Assembly: GCF_000429145.1 (NCBI RefSeq)
Contig: NZ_AUBH01000012.1
Coordinates: 19,726 to 83,725, forward strand
Direction of reading: 5' to 3'
Source: Aestuariibacter salexigens DSM 15300
GTDB taxonomy: Bacteria > Pseudomonadota > Gammaproteobacteria > Enterobacterales > Alteromonadaceae
DNA length: 64,000 nucleotides
How positions within the stretch are numbered: the first letter of the stretch is position 1; each line of letters opens with the position of its first letter. A program made the position numbers and the translations under genes. Positions 58,062 to 64,000 of this stretch are shown here, one piece after another. Under the pieces are notes generated by a model. The model was not told the origin of the DNA and ran no database searches. It saw only the letters and a list, made by a program, of their open reading frames with translations.

Positions 58062-58991
58062 TTAAATAATGTCTGTCAGCAGATATTTTGCCTGCTCTGC
58101 ATCACGCTGGATTTGCTCTTTCAGCAAATCAAACGAGTCAAATTTCTTTTCTTGCCGAATTTTCGCTCTGGGTATCACGTCTATCATTTGGCCGTAGAGA
58201 TTTTTATCAAGGTCAAACACGTGCACTTCCAATTGCGAGCGCACGCCGTGAACAGTCGGGCGGGTACCAATATTGGCCACACCATGCCACATCTCTGCGC
58301 CAATTTTCACCTGTACTGCAAACACACCACTTAGGGGCGCCCGGCGCCGCTTTAACAGCACATTAGCTGTTGGGAAGCCTATAGTGCGGCCTTTCTTGTC
58401 ACCGTGCACAACCCTTCCAGTAATAGCAAAGGGTCTGCCGAGCATCTGCTCAGCCAGCGCAAATGCACCATCAGCTAATGCATCACGAATGGCGGTTGAG
58501 CTGATGCGGCTGGCGTCGTGCATAAAACTATGCGTACTGGCCACGTCGAAACCGAATTGTTCGCCCGCCTTCTGCAACATGGTAAAGTCACCGAGACGCC
58601 TTTGCCCAAATTTGAAGTCATCACCGACAACCAGAAACTTCACGCCGAGCTGTTCGACTAACAGCGCCTGAACAAAGTGTTCGGCACTGAAACTGGCAAA
58701 TCGTTGATCGAACTTCACACACAACAACCGGTCTATACCCAGCGCTTTTAGTGCGTTGTACTTGTCGCGTAATCGGCTCAGTCGGGCCGGCGCCGAATCT
58801 GGCGTGAACACTTCTTCGGGCTGAGGCTCGAACACCATGACGGTGGCTGGCAGGCCCATATCATGCGCCTTCTTTACCAGGTTGCGCAGCACCGCCTGAT
58901 GCCCCAAATGCACACCATCAAATTTGCCGATGGTCAATACGCAGCCTTGATGCTTTTCTCTCAAGTTATGTAAACCGCGGATTAACTCCAA
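58062..58991 (-). CDS. ribF: Bifunctional riboflavin kinase / FMN adenylyltransferase
   Basis: 309 residues. N-terminal nucleotidyltransferase (IGKFDGVHLGHQAVLRNL, VVGDDFKFGQRRLGD, SSTAIRDAL), C-terminal riboflavin kinase (GRVVHGDKKGRTIGFPTANV, GVANIGTRPTV, LEVHVFD). Converts riboflavin to FMN and FAD, completing the pathway of the rib operon at 3-7 kb and feeding NadB and PdxH. Confidence 0.97.
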   Translation of the reverse strand: MELIRGLHNLREKHQGCVLTIGKFDGVHLGHQAVLRNLVKKAHDMGLPATVMVFEPQPEEVFTPDSAPARLSRLRDKYNALKALGIDRLLCVKFDQRFASFSAEHFVQALLVEQLGVKFLVVGDDFKFGQRRLGDFTMLQKAGEQFGFDVASTHSFMHDASRISSTAIRDALADGAFALAEQMLGRPFAITGRVVHGDKKGRTIGFPTANVLLKRRRAPLSGVFAVQVKIGAEMWHGVANIGTRPTVHGVRSQLEVHVFDLDKNLYGQMIDVIPRAKIRQEKKFDSFDLLKEQIQRDAEQAKYLLTDII

Positions 58992-59068
58992 CTCAGCCTC
59001 GTGCCCATCATCAAAAATTCGAAGCGGCGATTATAACCGACTTGACCGTGAATTAAAGGCTGATGGTA

Positions 59069-60631
59069 TCAGACCGCACTATTGCGAAAATGAGTCGGTC
59101 TGATGCCCAAGATAGGGAGTAGCACCGCAAAGCACAGGCAGGCACTCAGAATCAGCTTGGTCAGTGAGATGATCTGGTCCATCAGCTGTGCTTCTGTCCA
59201 CGACGTCATTGGTGGTTTAAGCCAGATTATCAGGGCCACCATCAATGCGGAACACAAGGCGACTCTGGCAATAAACCACAGCGTCGCAGGGCTAAAGTGA
59301 TAGACCTTCAGTTGCTGCAGTTTGAGATACAACAGTCCCGCGTTAAGCGTCGCGCTCATACTGGTAGCGATGGCCAGACCGACGTAACCGTAGGGTATCG
59401 CCAGAGCAATGTTAAATACCATGTTTGCAACCATGGAGTAGATGCCGAAACGTACCGGTGTTTTTGTGTCCTGCCGCGAGAAAAAGCCGGGTGCCAGCAC
59501 CTTGATTAACATAAAGCTGAATAAACCACTGGCATAGGCCATCAGACTGTAGGACGCCATGGTGGCATCTTGTGGCGTAAATGCGCCGCGCTGAAAAATC
59601 ACCAGCAGTATGGGTTCGGCCAAAACAATCAAACCGGCAGCGGCTGGAATGCCGAGCACTGCGACCATGCGTACCGCCCAGTCCATATTAGCCGCAAACG
59701 CCTTACTGTCCTGTCCGACATGATTGCGTGACAGGGTGGGTAAAATCACCGTGGCGATAGCAATACCAAATAAGCCAAGCGGAAATTCCAGTAAACGATC
59801 TGAATAATACAGCCAGCTGATTGAACCGGTCATCAGGAAACTGGCAATGAACGTATCCAGCAGCAAATTAATCTGACTCACTGAAACGCCAAACAGTGCA
59901 GGGATCATCAGCGTTTTCACTTTTGCCACGTGCGGATCTCGCCAGCCCCACTGGGGTTTCACTAGTACGCCAGCACGATACAAAAAGGGTAATTGAAACA
60001 CTAACTGCACGATACCGCCAATAAACACGCCCCATGCCAAAGCAAACGCAGGCTGCGCAAGTTGCGGTGCCATCCAGATAGCACAGCTGATAATACTGAC
60101 GTTTAACAGTACCGGCGTGAACGCTGCCACAGCGAACTTATTCAGAGTATTCAGAATTGCGCCGGCCAATCCAGCCAATGCGATAAAGGCCAAATATGGA
60201 AAGGTTATCTTGAGCATCAACGAGGCCAGCTCAAATTTAGCGCCGTCCGGGCCATCGTTGGCATAATCCAAAAACCAGCCAAACCCAAATAAGGCGGTGA
60301 TCACTGGCGAGATAATCACACCGATAATGGTGACAACGGTAACAATTACCCCCATAGTGCCCGAGATGCGCGCAATAAACCGCTTCATTTCCTGCTTATC
60401 ACCGCTGCTGTCGACTTCAGCGAGGACCGGGATGAACGCCTGGGCAAAGGCACCTTCAGCAAATAAGCGACGCAGGAAGTTAGGAATTTTATTGGCGAAG
60501 AAAAACACGTCAGCGGCAGCGCCCGCGCCCATCAGATTCGCGACAACCACGTCTCTGACTAGTCCAAGCACCCTGGACAACAGCGTCATGGCACTGACAA
60601 CAACGCCGGATTTTAATAACTTGCGAGACAA
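59069..60631 (-). CDS. murJ: Lipid II flippase MurJ
   Basis: 520 residues, MOP/MVF superfamily with about 14 membrane segments. Family sequence near the start: SRVLGLVRDVVVANLMGAG and FFFANKIPNFLRRLFAEGAF, containing the charged residues of the central cavity. It moves lipid II across the inner membrane for peptidoglycan synthesis. Upstream of ribF on the same strand with a 77-bp gap. Confidence 0.96.
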   Translation of the reverse strand: MSRKLLKSGVVVSAMTLLSRVLGLVRDVVVANLMGAGAAADVFFFANKIPNFLRRLFAEGAFAQAFIPVLAEVDSSGDKQEMKRFIARISGTMGVIVTVVTIIGVIISPVITALFGFGWFLDYANDGPDGAKFELASLMLKITFPYLAFIALAGLAGAILNTLNKFAVAAFTPVLLNVSIISCAIWMAPQLAQPAFALAWGVFIGGIVQLVFQLPFLYRAGVLVKPQWGWRDPHVAKVKTLMIPALFGVSVSQINLLLDTFIASFLMTGSISWLYYSDRLLEFPLGLFGIAIATVILPTLSRNHVGQDSKAFAANMDWAVRMVAVLGIPAAAGLIVLAEPILLVIFQRGAFTPQDATMASYSLMAYASGLFSFMLIKVLAPGFFSRQDTKTPVRFGIYSMVANMVFNIALAIPYGYVGLAIATSMSATLNAGLLYLKLQQLKVYHFSPATLWFIARVALCSALMVALIIWLKPPMTSWTEAQLMDQIISLTKLILSACLCFAVLLPILGIRPTHFRNSAV

Positions 60632-60720
60632 ACCAATTCCTTTATGACATATCCCTGGCGGGTGACATTAACGGTGCGGGTAGACAGGAGACAATGGAAA
60701 TATGTCTGCGGTCAAGTATT

Positions 60721-61149
60721 TCATTGTTCGCTGAGCAGTTTGGCCGCCAGTTTAACAAAGTCAGATGAAGTGATAATGCCCTGTAAAAGGCCCTCACTGT
60801 CTACCACAGGCAAGCAGCCATGTTTATTGTCAACAAAAAAGGAGGCCACGTCAGCCAGTTTTTCATTAGCACGCACAGCATCGTAATCCACCACCGCGAT
60901 TTCCATGATATTGGTTTGCTGCTCGACCTCCGGGAGCTTTTCGTGTCCGTAAAGATTTACCAAGCTGATAACTTTGGCCATCATGGCTTTTTGCGTCACA
61001 ATAGCCAGTAATTTATTGTTATTTACGTCGACCACCGGCAAATGGCGAATGCCCTTGTTACGCGTGATATCGTGCGCGTCCTTCAAGGTACTGTCACGAT
61101 GCAGGGTTACCGGATGGCTGGTCATGATATCTGCTACGGTGAGAGTCAT
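60721..61149 (-). CDS. Two-CBS-domain protein
   Basis: 142 residues from ATG 61147-61149 (MTLTVADIMTSHPVTL), with GGAGC 9 nt upstream. Two CBS domains form one Bateman module: the first with GIRHLPVVDVNNNKLLAIVT (about 40-60), the second with KHGCLPVVDSEGLLQGIIT (about 110-130). Such stand-alone modules bind adenine nucleotides and regulate partners; the partner is unknown. Divergent from rpsT. Confidence 0.88.
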   Translation of the reverse strand: MTLTVADIMTSHPVTLHRDSTLKDAHDITRNKGIRHLPVVDVNNNKLLAIVTQKAMMAKVISLVNLYGHEKLPEVEQQTNIMEIAVVDYDAVRANEKLADVASFFVDNKHGCLPVVDSEGLLQGIITSSDFVKLAAKLLSEQ

Positions 61150-61248
61150 ATACTGCTCCAAAAAACGTTTGTTACCAGTCAATCATTGACGCGGATAGCA
61201 TCAGTTGCAAGTCAGGCGACAAAATAGCGATTACAGCCCACATTTCAT

Positions 61249-61277
61249 TTGACATATGAGCAAAGGATAGGCACAAT
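61249..61277 (+). promoter_or_regulatory. Promoter of rpsT
   Basis: Perfect -35 TTGACA (61249-61254), 17-bp spacer, then CACAAT (61272-61277), 43 bp before the rpsT start. Strong -35 fits a ribosomal protein gene. Confidence 0.65.
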
Positions 61278-61319
61278 CCGCACCCTTAATTTTGACATGA
61301 ATTTTTTTGGGAGTTCACC

Positions 61320-61583
61320 TTGGCTAACATTAAGTCTGCTAAGAAACGTGCGATCCAGGCCGAGAAGCGTCGCCAGCATAATGCCAGCCGTCGCTCCATG
61401 ACTCGCACCTATTTGAAGAAAGTTGTATCTGCGATTAAAGCAGGCGACAAAGACAGTGCACAAGCTGCTCTGGCTGCTGCTACACCTATTCTGGACCGCA
61501 TGGCCACTAAAGGCCTGATCCACAAAAACAAGGCTGCTCGCCATAAGAGCCGTCTGAGTGCTCAAATCAAAGCAATGGCCTAA
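61320..61583 (+). CDS. rpsT: 30S ribosomal protein S20
   Basis: 87 residues, begun by TTG at 61320 with GGGAG upstream; a UUG start is also used by E. coli rpsT and contributes to its autoregulation. Typical basic S20: [20 protein letters not shown] at the start and [17 protein letters not shown] at the end. It ends in a strong terminator. Confidence 0.97.
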   Translation: MANIKSAKKRAIQAEKRRQHNASRRSMTRTYLKKVVSAIKAGDKDSAQAALAAATPILDRMATKGLIHKNKAARHKSRLSAQIKAMA

Positions 61584-61613
61584 TCGCCAGAGTCGATGAG
61601 AGAAATCCAAAAA

Positions 61614-61636
61614 AGCGCCCTTTCGGCGCTTTTTTT
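61614..61636 (+). terminator. Intrinsic terminator of rpsT
   Basis: AGCGCC-CTTTC-GGCGCT followed by six more T, and preceded by a run of A; stem 6 bp or longer with the A-T pairs. Lies 30 bp after the rpsT stop. Confidence 0.9.
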
Positions 61637-61698
61637 GTGTCTGCAGTTTGCATACACTCTGTTAATCAAAATGTTTTAACCAACAGGAATCGCCCTGC

Positions 61699-63090
61699 AT
61701 GCGACGATTGCTTATCACCCTATCTGCATTATTCCTTCTGGCAGGCTGTGCCAGCACTGATGAAACTAACCCGCTGGAGCGCCTCATCCAATCCTCTGAA
61801 CAAAGTGATCAGGCCTATGAGATTGTTACGTCACTGACTACCGAGGTGGGTCCACGTATTCCTGGCAGTGAGGCCGATAAACGCGCCGTTGCATGGGCAG
61901 AATCACTGTTCAAATCCTTGCAATTCGATAAAGTGTATAAACAACCTGTGCGGGTGAGAAACTGGTCGAGAGGACTGGCAGATGCGCGCGTCATTGCGCC
62001 TTTTCCTCAGCAGTTGGTGATCACAGCATTGGGTGGCTCAGTTGCTACTCAGCCTGGCGGCCTTGAAGCAAGCGTCGTCATGTTTGAATCGCTTGAAGAA
62101 TTGCAGCAAGCCAAAGCCGAGCAGGTAAAAGACCGAATCGTATTTATCAATAAACGTATGCAGCGAGACCGGGCTGGCCGCGGCTATGGTCCGGTCGTTA
62201 TCGGCAGAGCACGAGGCGCGATTGAAGCGGCCAAACTGGGGGCCCATGCCGTTCTGATTCGTTCGGTGGGGACATCTAACTCGCGTTTCGCTCACACCGG
62301 CGCAATGCGCTATGACGACAGTGTTGAGCGGATCCCGGCAGGCGCACTGTCAAATGCCGATGCTGACAATTTGGAACGCATGATTAACGACGGCCATGAC
62401 GTACGTCTGTTCGTCGATATGCGAGCCAAAGAACATGGCTGGCAGACCAGCTATAACGTAATAGGGGAAATTACCGGCACCGAGAAGCCTGATGAAGTGG
62501 TATTAATCGGTGCCCATCTAGATTCCTGGGATGAGGGTACTGGCGCCCTGGACGACGGTGCTGGTGTTGGTATCGTGGTAGCCGCAGCAAACTTGCTTAA
62601 ACAAACCACTGGTGCCCCAAAGCGTACGCTACGCGTGGTGCTCTATGCGGCAGAAGAAATCGGACTGGTTGGCGCCAGAGAGTATGCCCGTGCCAATGAG
62701 AGCGATTTAGCCAATATCGTGGTGGCGGCTGAGTCTGATTTCGGCGCTGGTCGGATTTATCAAATCGACACCCGCTTTGCCCCCGACGCACTGGCTGAGG
62801 CTACGACATTATTTGATGCGCTTGCACCGCTGGGCATCGTCAAAGGAAATAACGAAGCCAGCGGTGGTCCTGATATTTCTATGCTGCCTGCCAAAGGCGT
62901 GCCAGTGGTATCGCTTCGACAGGATGGGACCTACTATTTCGATTATCACCACACGCCTAACGATACTCTCGATAAAATTGACATAGATGCGATACGTCAA
63001 AATCAGACGGCCTACGCCATTTTCAGTTACCTGATGGCAAATGGCGACATTGACCCTCGCCCCGCTCCTCAGTTAGGCAGTGCGCGATGA
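61699..63090 (+). CDS. M28-family zinc peptidase lipoprotein
   Basis: 463 residues. Lipoprotein signal MRRLLITLSALFLLAGC (lipobox LAGC, Cys17). A protease-associated insert covers about 100-240; the M28 core has the metal ligands in GAHLDSWDEGTGALDDGAG, the catalytic Glu pair in AAEEIGLVG, an Asp in AAESDFGAG and a His in FDYHHTPNDT. Closest in layout to carboxypeptidase Q-like M28 enzymes. Probably an envelope dipeptidase or aminopeptidase for nutrient peptides. Coupled to the next small gene by an ATGA overlap. Confidence 0.92.
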   Translation: MRRLLITLSALFLLAGCASTDETNPLERLIQSSEQSDQAYEIVTSLTTEVGPRIPGSEADKRAVAWAESLFKSLQFDKVYKQPVRVRNWSRGLADARVIAPFPQQLVITALGGSVATQPGGLEASVVMFESLEELQQAKAEQVKDRIVFINKRMQRDRAGRGYGPVVIGRARGAIEAAKLGAHAVLIRSVGTSNSRFAHTGAMRYDDSVERIPAGALSNADADNLERMINDGHDVRLFVDMRAKEHGWQTSYNVIGEITGTEKPDEVVLIGAHLDSWDEGTGALDDGAGVGIVVAAANLLKQTTGAPKRTLRVVLYAAEEIGLVGAREYARANESDLANIVVAAESDFGAGRIYQIDTRFAPDALAEATTLFDALAPLGIVKGNNEASGGPDISMLPAKGVPVVSLRQDGTYYFDYHHTPNDTLDKIDIDAIRQNQTAYAIFSYLMANGDIDPRPAPQLGSAR

Positions 63091-63389
63091 AAAAACCGAT
63101 TGTCTTCCTGATCGCGATAGTCATTGCAGTCATGCTCGTCTGGATTGTGGCAATGCCAAAGGTGATCTACTACGGCAGCGACGAGGTGTCGACCAGCAGC
63201 ATCTATTACACAGGCCTTGACGGTAAGGGGCATCTGATGGGTGCCAATGAAAGCTTCGCACGCATTGATGAGACGACCAATCGTCTGCATTTATGTCTGG
63301 AAGCCGGACTGAAAGAAAACTGTCAGGTGTACAGTATTTCCAGGCAAGAAGGACTGATTGGCGTTATTAAAAAAATGGTAACTGGTTAA
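63087..63389 (+). CDS. Small membrane-anchored protein of unknown function
   Basis: 100 residues. One N-terminal membrane segment (IVFLIAIVIAVMLVWIVAM) with a Lys-rich start and no clear cleavage site, then about 75 extracytoplasmic residues with two Cys (LHLCLEAGLKENCQVYSI). Overlaps the peptidase gene by 4 bp, so it is probably co-translated and may work with it. Family not recognised. Confidence 0.72.
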   Translation: MKKPIVFLIAIVIAVMLVWIVAMPKVIYYGSDEVSTSSIYYTGLDGKGHLMGANESFARIDETTNRLHLCLEAGLKENCQVYSISRQEGLIGVIKKMVTG

Positions 63390-63482
63390 TAACAGTCTCT
63401 TTCTAAATAGCGCGATTAAACGCCTTATTCTGGCCATACTATCGTGAAAGACCAGTAAGTATATTTATTTGGAACGACTTCT

Positions 63483-63656
63483 ATGATTAAACTGCTCTTC
63501 ATGTTGCCCGTTGGATTGTGTTTTTTATGGTTTTTGTATCTCAAACACAATGGTTACACGCTTAAGCAAGGTAAACAGGGCTTTCTGTATATTTTGATCA
63601 TCTCAGCCGTCATCGCGCTGTTTTACACGCTAATGCTGTGGCTTACCCACCGGTAG
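63483..63656 (+). CDS. 57-residue protein with two membrane segments
   Basis: A short ORF, ATG 63483 to TAG 63656, with GGAACG about 7 nt upstream. It encodes MIKLLFMLPVGLCFLWFLYL (first membrane helix), a polar turn with KHNGYTLKQGKQG, and a second helix (FLYILIISAVIALFYTLM) ending in THR. The strong hydropathy pattern and a ribosome site suggest a real small membrane protein. Function unknown. Its stop is 14 bp from the IS end. Confidence 0.55.
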   Translation: MIKLLFMLPVGLCFLWFLYLKHNGYTLKQGKQGFLYILIISAVIALFYTLMLWLTHR

Positions 63657-63670
63657 TTCGCCTGCATTCA

Positions 63671-64000
63671 TGACTAGTCCTAAAATAAATTGACACTTTT
63701 TAGGTTACGTAAACGCCCGGTGTACTTCATCGGGCGTTTTGTATTTTAAGGCCATATGTGGCCTTTGCTCATTATAGAGCGCTACTGACTCTGCCACCAT
63801 TTTCTTTGCTTCTTCCAGATCCCTTGGCTTCGTTACTAGGTATTCCATTTTGAGTATTCCGTTTATTCGCTCGGCTAATGCGTTCTGATAACAATCATAT
63901 CCGTCAGTCATAGAACATATGATTCCATGTTTAATGTGCAGTCGCTGATACTCTTTGGAGCAGTATTGTGCTCCTCTATCTGAGTGGTGAATGAGCTTCC
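63671..64000 (-). mobile_element. IS3-family insertion sequence, 3' end (truncated by window)
   Basis: The transposase reading frame runs off the right edge. The element's likely terminus is TGACTAGTCCTAAAATAAAT starting at 63671, 34 bp outside the transposase stop; IS3 elements begin with TG and their ends are of this size. The other inverted repeat and the target duplication lie beyond the window, so the boundary is inferred. Confidence 0.75.
63705..64000 (-). CDS. IS3-family transposase OrfB, C-terminal part
   Basis: Open from the window edge; at least 97 residues of the OrfB DDE integrase core. Seen: KLIHHSDRGAQYCSKEYQ with the second catalytic Asp, MTDGYDCYQNALAERINGIL with the catalytic Glu, and the C-terminal block YNEQRPHMALKYKTPDEVH. 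No frameshift or stop in the visible part, so the copy may be intact. Confidence 0.92.
   Translation of the reverse strand, partial: KLIHHSDRGAQYCSKEYQRLHIKHGIICSMTDGYDCYQNALAERINGILKMEYLVTKPRDLEEAKKMVAESVALYNEQRPHMALKYKTPDEVHRAFT

Overview
This is a chromosomal window from a gammaproteobacterium, most likely an Alteromonadales/Alteromonadaceae-type marine bacterium. The assignment is an inference from gene content and order: nrdR-ribD-ribE-ribB-ribH-nusB-thiL-pgpA, rpoE-rseABC next to lepA-lepB-rnc-era, ribF-ileS-lspA-fkpB-ispH divergent from rpsT, and an IscR-controlled suf operon in place of isc. Base composition is balanced and coding density is very high, with many 1-4 bp gene overlaps. 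No tRNA, rRNA or CRISPR array was seen.

Layout. 1-8.4 kb: 3' part of dxs, then a reverse-strand operon for riboflavin, NusB, thiamine and phosphatidylglycerol functions headed by nrdR, preceded by glyA. 8.5-12.8 kb: a lone lpxD, ettA, a small PilZ protein and an AT-rich toxin-antitoxin module with its own palindromic operator and terminator. 12.8-18.9 kb: a DUF885 lipoprotein, radA and an 842-residue double-PilZ protein. 18.9-23.8 kb: type IV pilin cluster A (FimT/GspH-, PilW-, PilX-like proteins and a 684-residue PilV-like minor pilin) divergent from a pilE-like gene. 23.8-31.5 kb: palindromic repeats, the iscR-sufBCDS-sufA-sufT-sufE operon with two type-1 IscR boxes, and a PEP-CTERM-like secreted protein. 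31.6-44.5 kb: serB, ahpA-like, tatD-like, pdxH-era-rnc-lepB-lepA, the sigma-E operon, nadB, sdhE-ygfX. 44.6-48 kb: ygfZ, slyD, a His-rich secreted protein, nadE-glnB. 48.1-53.2 kb: type IV pilin cluster B (fimT; pilV-pilW-pilX-short PilY1-pilE-like) with an AlkD-like gene in between. 53.3-63.7 kb: ispH-fkpB-lspA-ileS-ribF, murJ, a CBS protein, rpsT, an M28 peptidase lipoprotein, two small membrane proteins. The window ends inside an IS3-family element.

How the genes relate. Much of the window is housekeeping. The accessory interest is in type IV pili: two separate sets of minor pilins, one with an unusually large pilin carrying a Cys/His cluster, the other with a PilY1 protein reduced to its calcium-loop beta-propeller half and a pilin that lacks the usual Glu5 but ends in an EF-hand-like loop. 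Calcium-loop-like DxNxDG/DxDxDG motifs recur in five proteins of these clusters, and two proteins with PilZ (c-di-GMP) domains lie nearby. The suf operon appears wired for the negative feedback that IscR gives to isc in E. coli, suggesting that Suf is the housekeeping Fe-S system here.
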